Shown one piece after another: positions 1 through 8,683 of a stretch of DNA of 64,000 bases. The translations under genes were made by a program, and so were the position numbers. The DNA lies in assembly GCF_003634965.1 (NCBI RefSeq), contig NZ_RBXP01000020.1, forward strand, positions 124,001 to 188,000, read 5' to 3'. This DNA is from Azonexus fungiphilus. Its GTDB lineage: Bacteria; Pseudomonadota; Gammaproteobacteria; Burkholderiales; Rhodocyclaceae. The notes under the pieces were generated by a model. It was given only the letters and a program-made list of their open reading frames with translations, made no database searches and was not told the origin of the DNA. How positions within the stretch are numbered: the stretch's first letter is position 1; each line of letters starts with the position of its first letter.

Positions 1-310
1 ACAGCAGCTGGTCGGCGGCGATGCGCTCGCCGTCCGCCGCCTGCCAGCTGACCGTTGCCGCCGGGTCGAGGCGGCGCACGCATTCGTCGAACCAGGCGGT
101 ACCGCAGAGCACACCGGGTTCGCGCGAGATGACCGTGGCCCTGACTTGACGCTCGCCGGGAACCAGCGACGCGGTGAGGTCGCCGGCACCGATATCCTCG
201 GCCAGGGCGGCATCGACGTTGCGGGCGATTTCGGTGGCGAGCGGGTAGGCGAATTCAATGGGCATGGCGGGTTCGGCAGCAGTCGGAAGGGCGGATTGTA
301 CCGTTTGCAT
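1..310 (-). CDS. nadC: nicotinate-nucleotide pyrophosphorylase (carboxylating), 5' part only
   Basis: N-terminal ~103 residues of quinolinate phosphoribosyltransferase, which converts quinolinate and PRPP to nicotinate mononucleotide in de novo NAD synthesis in the cytoplasm. The minus-strand translation contains the family pattern DIGAGDLTASLVPGE, then TVISREPGVLCGTAWFDE and a VSWQAADGE segment. The gene runs off the left edge, so the catalytic core is outside the window. The start is uncertain: an in-frame ATG at 310 is taken here, and a second ATG at 265 (MPIEFAYPLA) matches the usual NadC N-terminus equally well; neither has a strong ribosome binding site. It is divergent from the lipoprotein operon starting at 410. 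Confidence 0.85.
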   Translation of the reverse strand, partial: MQTVQSALPTAAEPAMPIEFAYPLATEIARNVDAALAEDIGAGDLTASLVPGERQVRATVISREPGVLCGTAWFDECVRRLDPAATVSWQAADGERIAADQLL

Positions 311-409
311 GGCCGCCCAGCGGTCTTTTTCAGCGCTCCATGGTGAAAACTCGTGGCGAGTAAATTAGAATGGCCCGCCAGTAAAAATATGCCAACATCG
401 GGGGGTTAA

Positions 410-1984
410 ATGCAGAAACAGGGGAAGCGCGTTTGGCGCGCCAGGACTTGTCTGATCGCGGGAGCCGTGGCCATGCTGCTCGGCGGTTGCGCGACCGGGT
501 ACAACAGCAAGGTCGGCTCGACCATCGACGCCGTCAGGACGGGCGCGCTCGATGCCGCGCTGGCCGATCTTGACGCCAAGAACCAGGGCAAGGACAAGGA
601 TCTGCTCTATTACCTGGAAAAGGGCGAACTCCTGCGCATGCAGGGCAATTACGGCGACAGCGTGTCGTCCTGGTCGCAGGCCGATGCCAAGGTCATCGAG
701 TGGGAAGAGGCGGTCAAGACCGACTACGCCAAGGTGCTCGGCAATGTCGGTTCCTTCGTCTTGAACGACACCACGCGCCGCTACGACGGCCGCGACTACG
801 AAAAGGTCCTGCTCAGCACCCGCCTGGCGCTCGATTACGTCGCCCAGGGCAAATGGGATCTGGCCCGGGTCGAGATCAAGAAGATGCACGAGCGTGAAGC
901 GATCATCGCCGAGTTCCGTGCCAAGGATCTCGACGACGCCAAGGCCAAGGCCGAGGAAAAGGGCCTCAAGGCAACCAGCTTCAAGGATCTGCAGGGCTAT
1001 CCGGTGGAAACGCTCGACGATCCCGAGGTCAAGGCCCTGAAGAACTCCTATGAGTCGGCCTTCGCCAACTACCTCGCCGGTTTTGTCTACGAGGCGCTGG
1101 GCGAGCCGTCGCTGGCCGCTGCCGGTTATCGCAAGGCGATCGAGATGCGCGGTGCGACGCCGGTGCTGTCGGAGGCGCTGGCGCGTCTCGATCAGCGTAC
1201 CGGTGCGGCAGCCGGCAAGCAGAAGGCGGTCAAGAAAACCGCCAAGGGCAAGGCGGTCGCCGTCGAGCCGCAGGGGGTCGATACGCTGCTGATCGTCGAA
1301 ACCGGTTACTCGCCGGCGATCACTTCGCGTGTGCTGCCGATTCCGCTGCCGATCCCGACCAAGGGCGGGCTGAGCATCGTGATGACGCCGCTGTCCTGGC
1401 CGGTGGTCGAGAAGGGCGACGCCAGCGTCGTCCCGGGCCTGCTGACGGTCAACGGCAATGCGCTGCCACTGACGCTGATGACCAGCGTCGACCAGATGGC
1501 ACGGCGGGCGATTGCCGACGAAATGCCGGGGATCATCGCTCGTTCGTCGGTGCGCGCGATTCTCAAGGGCGCCGCCCAGAAGGCTATCCAGGACAACGTC
1601 TCGGGTGCCGGTGGTGCCGTGTTGAGCATCATGGCCGGGGTTGCGGCGGTGGCTTCCGAGCAGGCCGACGAGCGCACCTGGCGGACCTTGCCCGGCTTTT
1701 TCTCGATCGCCCGTAGCGTGCTGCCTCATGGCAAGAACCAGCTCACCCTCGGCCTCGGTGGCCTGCCGGTGACGCGCGAAGTGTCGCTCTCCGGCAAGCA
1801 CGCGGTGGTCGTCCTGCGCACCAGCGGCGAGGTTGTCTATCTCAGCCAGACGCCGTACGACGAGAGCCAGTTGCCAGCCGTGCAACCGGCCGCGCCGGCC
1901 AAGGCGGTCAAGCCGGCGGCCAAGCCCAGGACCCCGGCCAAGCCGGCGGCGAATACCGAGGTCCAGGCCGGCAAGAAGATCTAG
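410..1984 (+). CDS. COG3014-like envelope lipoprotein
   Basis: Predicted 524-aa lipoprotein. The N-terminus carries basic residues, a hydrophobic stretch and a lipobox (MLLGGCAT, Cys about residue 27), so it is probably anchored to an inner or outer membrane leaflet facing the periplasm. Residues ~35-265 are helical with TPR-like pairs (ALADLDAKNQ, YLEKGELLRMQGNYGDSVSSW, FVYEALGEPSLAAAGYRKAIEM). Residues ~290-470 form a second, mixed domain, and the C-terminus is a low-complexity Ala/Lys/Pro tail. The resemblance to the COG3014 family is from memory. The following genes (YcfL, LpoB, CsgG-like) form a set that commonly travels together, suggesting a role in peptidoglycan synthase activation, which is inference. 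The start is the first in-frame ATG before the signal peptide. Confidence 0.75.
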   Translation: MQKQGKRVWRARTCLIAGAVAMLLGGCATGYNSKVGSTIDAVRTGALDAALADLDAKNQGKDKDLLYYLEKGELLRMQGNYGDSVSSWSQADAKVIEWEEAVKTDYAKVLGNVGSFVLNDTTRRYDGRDYEKVLLSTRLALDYVAQGKWDLARVEIKKMHEREAIIAEFRAKDLDDAKAKAEEKGLKATSFKDLQGYPVETLDDPEVKALKNSYESAFANYLAGFVYEALGEPSLAAAGYRKAIEMRGATPVLSEALARLDQRTGAAAGKQKAVKKTAKGKAVAVEPQGVDTLLIVETGYSPAITSRVLPIPLPIPTKGGLSIVMTPLSWPVVEKGDASVVPGLLTVNGNALPLTLMTSVDQMARRAIADEMPGIIARSSVRAILKGAAQKAIQDNVSGAGGAVLSIMAGVAAVASEQADERTWRTLPGFFSIARSVLPHGKNQLTLGLGGLPVTREVSLSGKHAVVVLRTSGEVVYLSQTPYDESQLPAVQPAAPAKAVKPAAKPRTPAKPAANTEVQAGKKI

Positions 1985-2030
1985 CCGGCGACCTATTTCC
2001 TACCCAAGACAGAGCAAAGAAGAGAATCCC

Positions 2031-2444
2031 ATGAACTATGCAAAACTGGTTTCATCCCTGCTTCTCGGTACCGGCCTGCTGTTCGCCGGTGCGGCTTCGG
2101 CCCAGAGCATGGCGGCGCAGATCGAGCAGCACGGCGAGTCGCGCTACGTCACCGTCAGCTCGCTGATGGCCAAGGAGCGCAACGGCTTCATGGCGATCCA
2201 GTTCGAACTGGCGAACAGCGACAGCGATCCGCAACGCGCTTTCTGGCGCATCAAGTGGCTCGATGCCGATGGTTTCCAGGTGTGGGACGATGAACCCTGG
2301 AAGCCCGTGCTGGTCCAGGCGCGGGCTCGCCAGAACATCAGCGCCAGCGCGCCGACGCCCAAGGCCCGGGATTTCCGCATCCAGTTCACGGCCGAAAAGA
2401 ACTGGTCGACCTCTTCGTCGCCGGCCAACTACCCGGCCAACTGA
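2031..2444 (+). CDS. ycfL: YcfL-family (DUF1425) periplasmic protein
   Basis: 137-aa protein with a cleavable signal peptide ending near AGAASAQS. The mature part has the beta-sandwich pattern of YcfL/DUF1425: FMAIQFELANSDSDPQ, then FWRIKWLDADGFQVWDDEPW and FRIQFTAEKNWS. The family usually carries a lipobox Cys; none is visible here, so this copy appears to be soluble in the periplasm. It lies 46 bp downstream of the COG3014-like gene and just upstream of lpoB, the same order seen in gammaproteobacterial lpoB loci. Its exact function is unknown; the neighbourhood suggests it helps penicillin-binding protein activation. Confidence 0.8.
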   Translation: MNYAKLVSSLLLGTGLLFAGAASAQSMAAQIEQHGESRYVTVSSLMAKERNGFMAIQFELANSDSDPQRAFWRIKWLDADGFQVWDDEPWKPVLVQARARQNISASAPTPKARDFRIQFTAEKNWSTSSSPANYPAN

Positions 2445-2481
2445 TCCCGATTTATCCATTCATTTCGCAAGGAAGATGTTC

Positions 2482-3090
2482 GTGAATATCAACAAAACCC
2501 TCCTCGGTCAGCGTCTCGGTCTCGCCGCAGCTCTCGCCCTCGGCCTTTCCGCCTGTGTCACCACCCCGACCGTCGGTTCCGGCAATGTCGCCTATGGCGA
2601 TGCCAAGGCCGTCGAGCAGGTGACCAACGAGTTCGGTTCGACCGACCTGCAGATGATTGCCGAAACGATGGCCCGTTCGCTGGCCCAGTCCTACGCCGGC
2701 AACAAGGTCAAGCCGCTGGTGACGATCGCCGAAGTCAAGAACAAGACTAGCGAGTTCATCGACACCCGCGCGATCACCGACTCGATCCGCGTCCAGTTGC
2801 TCAAGAGCGGCACCTTCCGCTTTGCCACCGACATCGCCGGCATGCAGAACCAGACCGACGAGCTGATCCGCCAGAATCAGTCGGGCATGTACAAGAAGTC
2901 GAAGACGGCCAAGACCGGTCGCATGGAAGGCGCCCAGTACCGCATCGAAGGCAACATCACGTCGATCGTCAAGCGCGGCTCCGACGTCAAGGATGTCTAT
3001 TACAAGTTCAGCCTGATCATGACCGACAACGAGTCCGGCGTGATCGAATGGGCCGACGAGAAGGAAATCCGCAAGACCTCGAAACGTTGA
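2482..3090 (+). CDS. lpoB: penicillin-binding protein activator LpoB
   Basis: About 202-aa outer-membrane lipoprotein that in Enterobacteria spans the periplasm to stimulate PBP1b. A lipobox LGLSACVT follows a short hydrophobic segment. The body shows LpoB hallmarks: DLQMIAETMARSLAQS, VTIAEVKNKTSEFIDTRAIT, RVQLLKSGTFRF, then YRIEGNITSIVKRGSDVKDVYYKFSLIMTD (quoted as two motifs: YRIEGNITSI and YYKFSLIMTD). A purine-rich SD (AAGGAAG) directly abuts an ATG at 2476 but is six bases from the in-frame GTG at 2482, so GTG is preferred; the difference is two residues. Third gene of the lipoprotein operon. Confidence 0.88.
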   Translation: MNINKTLLGQRLGLAAALALGLSACVTTPTVGSGNVAYGDAKAVEQVTNEFGSTDLQMIAETMARSLAQSYAGNKVKPLVTIAEVKNKTSEFIDTRAITDSIRVQLLKSGTFRFATDIAGMQNQTDELIRQNQSGMYKKSKTAKTGRMEGAQYRIEGNITSIVKRGSDVKDVYYKFSLIMTDNESGVIEWADEKEIRKTSKR

Positions 3091-3103
3091 TCGGGAGCCG
3101 TCG

Positions 3104-3955
3104 ATGATCACCAGGAATCCCTTGCGCATGCTCGGCCGCCTTGCCATCGCCGGCGCCATCGCCGTCACGGCGATGGCTGCCGGTGCCGATGCGCCGCGCA
3201 TCGCCGTCACCGACCTGTCGTACGAAGAGACGGTCAGCGCCTATTTCGAGAATGTCGAGTACAAGGAAAAGTTCAACGCTTCGGCTTCGCGCAGCGAGCG
3301 CTTCCGCGATTCCGACTACGCCTCGTCGGGCGCGTCGAGCGAGCGTGCCCGCGCCAGCGGCGAGGTTTCCTACCGCTCGTCGTCGGGTGTCTACACCTTC
3401 ATCAATCGCGGCGAACTGCGCAAGTTCACCGCCGACATCAAGGGCGAGCTGCTGCGCGCGGGTTACCGCGTCGTCCAGGGCAAGCCGTGGACGCAGAAGA
3501 ACACCGAGAAGCTCTACGACATCATCGGCCGGATCAAGCAGGGCTACTACGCCGGTGCCGACTATGTGCTCTGGGGGACGATCAACCACGTCGAGTTCCG
3601 CGACGAGGTCAACCCGATCCAGGGCTCGAACGCCACCTCGGTGTCGCTCTCGCTCGAGCTGGTCGGCGAGTTTTCGCTGATCAACACCAAGACCTACGAG
3701 GTCAAGGCAGCGTTTTCGGCGCTCGGCGAAGGCAGCGACACCAAGTTCGCCAACGCCGCCGGGACACGCATTTCGCTCAACCGCGGCAAGGTCATGCAGG
3801 AAGTCTCGCGCAGCCTGGGCGAAGCGGTGGCCAGCGAAGTCAGCGGCCAGTTCGGCGGCGGTTCCGGCTACGAGCCGCGCAGCAATCAGGAGGGCGGCAG
3901 CCGTAACCTGCGTCCGGTCGAGGAGCGTTCGGAAAAGGTCATCATCTACAAGTGA
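3104..3955 (+). CDS. CsgG/LpoB-like secreted protein of the lpoB operon
   Basis: 283-aa exported protein with a Sec signal peptide (cleavage near AMAAGADA). It contains an internal Ser/Arg/Glu-rich region at residues ~60-90 and then a CsgG-like alpha/beta fold: TADIKGELLRAGYRVVQG, IIGRIKQGYYAGADYVLWG, SLSLELVGEFSLINTKTYEV. There is no lipobox. It is last in the operon, 13 bp after lpoB, with a terminator 23 bp downstream. It resembles proteins annotated as penicillin-binding protein activator or curli assembly CsgG-like. Its molecular role is not established; association with LpoB is the only functional pointer. Confidence 0.7.
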   Translation: MITRNPLRMLGRLAIAGAIAVTAMAAGADAPRIAVTDLSYEETVSAYFENVEYKEKFNASASRSERFRDSDYASSGASSERARASGEVSYRSSSGVYTFINRGELRKFTADIKGELLRAGYRVVQGKPWTQKNTEKLYDIIGRIKQGYYAGADYVLWGTINHVEFRDEVNPIQGSNATSVSLSLELVGEFSLINTKTYEVKAAFSALGEGSDTKFANAAGTRISLNRGKVMQEVSRSLGEAVASEVSGQFGGGSGYEPRSNQEGGSRNLRPVEERSEKVIIYK

Positions 3956-3977
3956 CCGGCTACCGGCCAAGGCCCGC

Positions 3978-4005
3978 AACCCGCACCCCGCGTGCGGGTT
4001 TTTTT
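3978..4005 (+). terminator. Rho-independent terminator after the lpoB operon
   Basis: A 9-bp perfect stem AACCCGCAC / GTGCGGGTT with a 5-base loop (CCCGC), followed by a run of T from 3999 to 4005. It ends the plus-strand lipoprotein operon and overlaps the stop codon of the convergent nnr gene. Confidence 0.9.
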
Positions 4006-5503
4006 ATGCCGCCGCGCCGGCCAGGCAGCGGTTGAGGCAGGTCCGGGCGGCGTCGATCAGTTCGCTTGCGGTCATCCCGGCCGGACCGATGCCGGCGTCG
4101 ACCAGACGGTCGCCGGCGGCGCCGTGCAGGTGCACGGCGGCGAGCAGGGCGGATTCGGCCGGCCACTGCTGGGCGAGCAGGGTGGCGGCCTGGCCGCTGA
4201 GGACGTCGCCCATGCCGGCGCTGGCCATGCCCGGATTGCCGGTGGTGTTGATCCACCAGCGACCGTCGGCGCTGGCGACGACGGTGCCGCAGCCCTTGAG
4301 CGCGACAACCGCGGCGCAGCGCCGGGCCAGTTCGCAGGCGGCGGCGATGCGGTCGTCCTGGACCGCTGACGTCGAGCAGCCGAGCAGGCGCGCGGCCTCG
4401 GCCGGGTGCGGCGTGAGCAGGCTGGGGGCGGCGCGCTGGCGCAAATTTGCCTGCAAACGGGCGTCGACCGCGAGCAGGTTGAGCGCGTCGGCATCGAGCA
4501 GCAAGGGCAGCGGGCTGGCCAGTGCCCGTTCGACACAGCCGGCGGCGGCGCCGTCGGTGCCCAGCCCGGGGCCGCAGGCGAGCGCCTGCAGTTCGGCCTC
4601 GAACAGCGCAGCGGGCGGACGGATCATCAGTTCGGGCTGGATCGGGTCGACGCTCGGCGCGGCCGGGTCGAGCAGGCCGAGATAAACCCGGCCGGCGCCG
4701 AACTTGAGGGCGGCGCGGCCGGCCAGCAATGCGGCGCCGCTCATCGACGGGCCGCCGCCGAGGATGCCGACGCTGCCGAAGACGCCCTTGTGCGAGTTGC
4801 GCCGGCGCGCTTGCAGGCAAGCGGCGAAGTGGGCGCGGCCGACGATCTCGCCGTCGGCCGGCGGCAGTGCCGGCAGGTCGAGGTCGGCGACGCGGATCTG
4901 GCCGCAATGGTCGGGGCCGTCGCCGGTGAATAGTCCGGGCTTGCCGGCAATGAAGGTGATCGTGTGGCTGGCCGCGATGCAGGTGCCGGGACGGCGGCCG
5001 CGGTCGGCGTCGAGGCCGGACGGGCAGTCGAGTGCCAGCAGCGGGCAGCCGTCGCGCCGGGCGAGGCGGTTGGCGGTGTCGATCCACTCGGCGTGGATGC
5101 CATCCGGCGCTCGCGTCAGGCCGATGCCGAACAGGCCATCGACGATCAGGCCCCAGTGGTCGACGGCCGGAATCCGGTCGCTGCTGCCGCCGCCGGCCGC
5201 GATATCGGCGTTGCGGGCAGCCGCGGCATCCGGTGGCAAGCGGGCGGGGTCGCCGGCGTAGACCAGGCGGACGTCGAAGAAGCGCTGGCGGAGCAGGCGG
5301 GCGACGACGAAGGCATCGCCGCCGTTGTTGCCCGGGCCGGCGAGGATCAGCACCGGCCGCTGGCGGTCGCCGGCGAGTTCGCAGGCGAAATCGGCGGCAG
5401 CGCGGCCGGCGCGTTCCATCAGTGGCAGGCCGGCGTGGCTGGCTTCGATCTGGCGCAGCGAAGCGCTCAGGCGCAGGCCGCTGCAGGCGGTGGCGTTTTC
5501 CAT
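4004..5503 (-). CDS. nnr: bifunctional NAD(P)H-hydrate epimerase / ADP-dependent dehydratase
   Basis: 499-aa fusion that repairs damaged NAD(P)H hydrates. The N-terminal YjeF_N epimerase domain (residues ~10-215) shows LAGPGNNGGDAFVVARLL and LALDCPSGLDADRG. The C-terminal ribokinase-like dehydratase (~225-499) shows GVFGSVGILGGGPSMSGAAL, LTPHPAEAARLLG, ALKGCGTVVASADG and the nucleotide-binding GNPGMASAGMGDVLSG. Both catalytic halves look intact and the length matches the E. coli-type fusion. It is convergent with the lipoprotein operon and its stop lies within that operon's terminator. Confidence 0.95.
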   Translation of the reverse strand: MENATACSGLRLSASLRQIEASHAGLPLMERAGRAAADFACELAGDRQRPVLILAGPGNNGGDAFVVARLLRQRFFDVRLVYAGDPARLPPDAAAARNADIAAGGGSSDRIPAVDHWGLIVDGLFGIGLTRAPDGIHAEWIDTANRLARRDGCPLLALDCPSGLDADRGRRPGTCIAASHTITFIAGKPGLFTGDGPDHCGQIRVADLDLPALPPADGEIVGRAHFAACLQARRRNSHKGVFGSVGILGGGPSMSGAALLAGRAALKFGAGRVYLGLLDPAAPSVDPIQPELMIRPPAALFEAELQALACGPGLGTDGAAAGCVERALASPLPLLLDADALNLLAVDARLQANLRQRAAPSLLTPHPAEAARLLGCSTSAVQDDRIAAACELARRCAAVVALKGCGTVVASADGRWWINTTGNPGMASAGMGDVLSGQAATLLAQQWPAESALLAAVHLHGAAGDRLVDAGIGPAGMTASELIDAARTCLNRCLAGAAA

Positions 5504-5542
5504 GCGTCCATTCTAGCGGGCATCGGGCGGCTGCGCGCGCTC

Positions 5543-6199
5543 TCAGTCGGTCCAGGCGGCGTCGAGGGCGACGAGAATGCGCGGGGCACATGCCGGGGTG
5601 ACCGGCGGCGAGCGATGAACAATGCCGCGATCGCCGTTGCCTTGCCAGTGCTGGCCTTTGAGTAGCGCTACCGAGAACGGGGCAAGGCGTTCGATGCGGT
5701 GTCCGGAAAGCAGCAGTCCGGAGCATTCGTCAGGTTTGCCGGCGGCGGCTGCACCGAGCAGTCGGCGGTCGATGCCGCTGTCGTCCACCCATTCGGTGCC
5801 CGGGCCACGATAGGTGCACAGCAGACGGATCCCGACACGGTCGACATGCAGGCGCGGGCACATTGCCTGATCGACCACTTCCAGGCGCAGGCCGACATGA
5901 TCGGCGGCCAGCAGTTCGCCGAGTATTTCGGCGAGCAGGGCGAGGTCGTCGGCGAGTGCTTCACGCCCGGGGCCGGCCGGCCAGTGGGCGAGTTGCGGCC
6001 GATCGCCCGGCCTCAGTATCTGGCGCAAGCCGCTGCCGAGGTCGCCGGCGTGCCGCTCAAGCCAGTGGACGATGGCTGGGTCGGGTGGTCGTCGCCATTC
6101 GGCGATCTGGATCGCCGGTTCGAAGATGCGGGTCAGGCCGAGTGCGTCGTCGCTGATGGCAGCCTGCCCGGAGATGTTGTGCAACAGGGGAGCGTTCAT
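5543..6199 (-). CDS. DUF1826 domain protein of the zinc-responsive cluster
   Basis: 218-aa protein matching the DUF1826 family as I know it: RIFEPAIQIAEWRRPPDPAI near the start, a central LRLEVVDQAMCPRLHVDRV with Cys and His that could bind metal, then LLCTYRGPGTEWVDD and LKGQHWQGNGDRGIVHRSPP. The biochemical role is unknown. DUF1826 genes are repeatedly found beside COG0523 GTPases under Zur control, which is the case here: it is the last gene of the cobW-pyrC-DUF1826 run, 34 bp after the PyrC paralogue. The start is the ATG at 6199. One copy of the GTCGACCGT motif lies just upstream. Confidence 0.8.
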   Translation of the reverse strand: MNAPLLHNISGQAAISDDALGLTRIFEPAIQIAEWRRPPDPAIVHWLERHAGDLGSGLRQILRPGDRPQLAHWPAGPGREALADDLALLAEILGELLAADHVGLRLEVVDQAMCPRLHVDRVGIRLLCTYRGPGTEWVDDSGIDRRLLGAAAAGKPDECSGLLLSGHRIERLAPFSVALLKGQHWQGNGDRGIVHRSPPVTPACAPRILVALDAAWTD

Positions 6200-6220
6200 G
6201 GTTTTTTGCCCGATTTTGCG

Positions 6221-6229
6221 GTCGACCGT
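6221..6229 (+). repeat. GTCGACCGT with upstream T-tract (dispersed motif, representative copy)
   Basis: Representative copy of a recurring motif: TTTT, three bases, then GTCGACCGT. Further plus-strand copies begin at 13469, 20354, 25968, 27962, 29574 and 53269; minus-strand copies occupy 10329-10337, 12145-12153, 18155-18163 and 63329-63337. Each has a run of at least four A or T upstream of the motif, 3-6 bases away in eight copies and 14-16 in three. A close variant (GTCGACCGC with a T6 tract 14 bases upstream) is at 10375. Sites occur in and between genes. Function unknown; see findings. Confidence 0.55.
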
Positions 6230-6233
6230 GGCA

Positions 6234-7562
6234 TTAGCGTAAAAATGCCAGTGCCTGGCCGCGGCAGGCGGCATGCAACTGCCCGCGATGCCAGGCGAGC
6301 TGGCCGGAGACGATGGTGCTGCGGACCTCGCTGCGCCAGCGCCGGCCGGCGAAAGGCGACCAGCCACAGCGGCTGAGGATGGGCGCCGGCGCGGCTGCCG
6401 GCGGCCGCGGGCCGAGCAGGACAAGATCGGCCCAGTAGCCCTCGCGCAGGTAGCCGCGCTCGGCGATCCGGAACAGGTCGGCAACGCGGTGACTGGTCTT
6501 GGCAACTAGCGTCGGCAGGTCGATGCAGCCGTCGTGCACCAGTTCCATCAGGGCTGGCAGGGCATCCTGGGCGAGCGGCAGGCCGGCCGGTGCCTGGAAG
6601 TAGCCGGCAGCTTTCTCGGCCAGCGTGTGCGGCGCATGATCGGTGCCGATCACGTCGAGGCGATTGCCGGCCAGTGCCTGGCGCAAGGCGTCGCGGTCGG
6701 CCCGCGTCTTGACCGCCGGGTTGCATTTGAGATGGCTGCCGAGCCGGGCGTAGTCGGCGTCGTCGAACAACAGGTGATGGACGCAAACTTCGGCGGTGAT
6801 GTGCTTTTCAGCCAGCGGCCGGTCTTCGAACAGGGCGAGTTCGCGTGCGGTCGACAGGTGCAGGACGTGCAGGCGGGTGCGGTGCTGGCGGGCCAGCGCC
6901 ACCGCCAGTGACGACGAGCGATAGCACGCCTCGGCGTCGCGGATCAACGGGTGAGCGGATAAGGGCACCGCGTCGCCGTGGGTTTTTCGCCATTTTTCCT
7001 CGTTGACCGTGATCGACGGCGTATCTTCGCAGTGTGCGATCAGCAGGGTCGGGGCGCAGGCGAAAAGGCGTTCCAGGACCGCCGGATCGTCAACCAGCAG
7101 ATTGCCGGTCGAGGCGCCCATGAAGACCTTGATGCCGGCGACGGCGCACGGGTCGAGGGCGGCGACGGCAGCGAGGTTGTCGTTGGCGGCGCCGAAGTGA
7201 AAGGCGTAGTTGGCGTGCGCGCTGCCGGCGGCAATCGCTTTCTTTTCCTGCAAGGCGGCCAGCGACAGGGTCGGCGGCCGGGTATTCGGCATGTCCATGA
7301 AACTGGTGATGCCGCCGGCCACGGCCGCAGCCGACTCGCTGGCGATGCTGCCCTTGTGCGTCAGTCCCGGTTCGCGGAAGTGCACCTGGTCGTCGATCAT
7401 GCCGGGTAGCAGCCAATCGCCGTCGGCGTCGATTTCCTCGTCGGCGGCACCACAGATGCTGCTGCCGATCTTGTCGATGCGGCCGTCGCGGATCAGCAGG
7501 TCGCCGGCGCGGATCTGGCCCTCGTTGACCAGGCGGGCATTGCGGATCAGGAGTGTCGTCAT
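6234..7562 (-). CDS. pyrC: dihydroorotase-like amidohydrolase (PyrC paralogue)
   Basis: 442-aa class I-type dihydroorotase, the cyclic amidohydrolase that closes carbamoyl aspartate to dihydroorotate. Visible are LLPGMIDDQVHFREPGLTHK, AGGITSFMDMPNT, the lysine region GIKVFMGASTGNLLVDD, LLIAHCEDTP, LHVLHLSTARE and IGTDHAPHT. The usual HxH metal pair after the first strand is QxH here, as in a subgroup of dihydroorotases, so the metal centre may differ from the canonical binuclear zinc site. Its start overlaps the cobW stop (ATGA), so it is translationally coupled to the GTPase. It is best read as a zinc-sparing back-up copy rather than the housekeeping enzyme, which is inference. Confidence 0.88.
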   Translation of the reverse strand: MTTLLIRNARLVNEGQIRAGDLLIRDGRIDKIGSSICGAADEEIDADGDWLLPGMIDDQVHFREPGLTHKGSIASESAAAVAGGITSFMDMPNTRPPTLSLAALQEKKAIAAGSAHANYAFHFGAANDNLAAVAALDPCAVAGIKVFMGASTGNLLVDDPAVLERLFACAPTLLIAHCEDTPSITVNEEKWRKTHGDAVPLSAHPLIRDAEACYRSSSLAVALARQHRTRLHVLHLSTARELALFEDRPLAEKHITAEVCVHHLLFDDADYARLGSHLKCNPAVKTRADRDALRQALAGNRLDVIGTDHAPHTLAEKAAGYFQAPAGLPLAQDALPALMELVHDGCIDLPTLVAKTSHRVADLFRIAERGYLREGYWADLVLLGPRPPAAAPAPILSRCGWSPFAGRRWRSEVRSTIVSGQLAWHRGQLHAACRGQALAFLR

Positions 7563-8632
7563 GGCCGGGCGTTCTCGCGGACGCCGCAGAACATCGCGAA
7601 GGCTTCTTCGACCACCGCCTGCGGCAGGTCGCGGACGATGAACACGAGGCGGCTGCAGCGATCGTTGTAGGGCGCCTGTTGCGGCCAGTCGTCGAGGCGG
7701 GCGTAGGGGTAGAGCACGCGCTGGACGCACTGGACGACGCGCGGCTTGTGATCGCCGATGACATTGAGCAGCCCCTTGATGCGCAGGATGCGGTCGCCGG
7801 CGGTCTCCAGCAGGCTGCTGATCGCGTCGGCGAAGAACGACCAGTGCAAGGGTTCGGCGAACGTCAGCGCGAAACTGAAGACGTTGGCGTCGTGGCGATC
7901 GACGTCATGGTGGTGGTGATGTCCGTGCGCCAGGCGGCGCTGTTCGCGGACCTTTTCCTCGGCCAGCCAGCCGGCGACGTCGGCGCTCTTCCCGTCCGGG
8001 TCGTAGAGGCCGCAATGGCTGATCGAGGCGGCGGCGAGTTCGCCCCGGCGCACGTAGATCTGGGGGGCCGAGGGATTGATGCGGCAGAGGGTGGCGCTGA
8101 CCGCGCTCAGTTCGGACGGGCTGGCCAGGTCGCATTTGCTGAGCAGCAGGCGATCGGCCATGGCGATCTGCTTGACCGGCTCCGGATGCAGCGCCAGCTG
8201 GCTGTGAATGTGCGTTGCGTCGACGACGGTGACGACGCCGTCGGTGCGGAAGCGTTCGGCGATGAAGAAATCTTCCATCAGCGTGAAAATCACTGGCGCC
8301 GGATCGGCCAGGCCGGTCGTTTCGATGATGACCCGGGCAATTGGCGGCAGTTCGCGGCGCAGGCTGCGCATGAACAACTCGCCCAGGCTGCGGGTCAGGT
8401 CGCTGCGCACGGTGCAGCAGATGCAGCCGGAATCGAGCAGGACCAGATCGTCGTCGATCTTGGTCACCAGGTGATGGTCGATGGCGACGCTGCCGAACTC
8501 GTTGATCAGTACCGCGCTGCGGGCCATCTCCGGTTGGTTGAGCAGGTGATTGAGCATGGTCGTCTTGCCGGCGCCGAGGAAACCGGTGAGCAGGGTGACG
8601 GGAATGCGGCGGTCGTGGTTTTCAGGAGGCAT
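7559..8632 (-). CDS. COG0523 / CobW-family GTPase, putative zinc chaperone
   Basis: 357-aa G3E GTPase. Walker A is TGFLGAGKTTMLNHLL, the metal-binding CxCC is in LDSGCICCTVRSD, Walker B-like IIETTGLADPAP and the guanine motif SKCD follow, and a His-rich stretch HGHHHHHDVDRHD sits near residue 230 before the CobW C-terminal domain. The family supplies zinc to client enzymes under starvation. The start is placed at the ATG at 8632 just before MPPENHDRR; an upstream in-frame ATG lies inside the presumed Zur operator and would add a poorly conserved leader. First gene of a three-gene minus-strand operon. Confidence 0.88.
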   Translation of the reverse strand: MPPENHDRRIPVTLLTGFLGAGKTTMLNHLLNQPEMARSAVLINEFGSVAIDHHLVTKIDDDLVLLDSGCICCTVRSDLTRSLGELFMRSLRRELPPIARVIIETTGLADPAPVIFTLMEDFFIAERFRTDGVVTVVDATHIHSQLALHPEPVKQIAMADRLLLSKCDLASPSELSAVSATLCRINPSAPQIYVRRGELAAASISHCGLYDPDGKSADVAGWLAEEKVREQRRLAHGHHHHHDVDRHDANVFSFALTFAEPLHWSFFADAISSLLETAGDRILRIKGLLNVIGDHKPRVVQCVQRVLYPYARLDDWPQQAPYNDRCSRLVFIVRDLPQAVVEEAFAMFCGVRENARP

Positions 8633-8683
8633 GGGAGCGAGTCTGGCGGTGTGCCGCAAGGGTGTCGGCAGTGTTGAAAATGC

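Noticed and set aside
365..1885. Long minus-strand frame opposite the COG3014-like gene
   Set aside because: Shadow frame with no start context or recognisable domain; the plus frame has signal peptide and lipobox.
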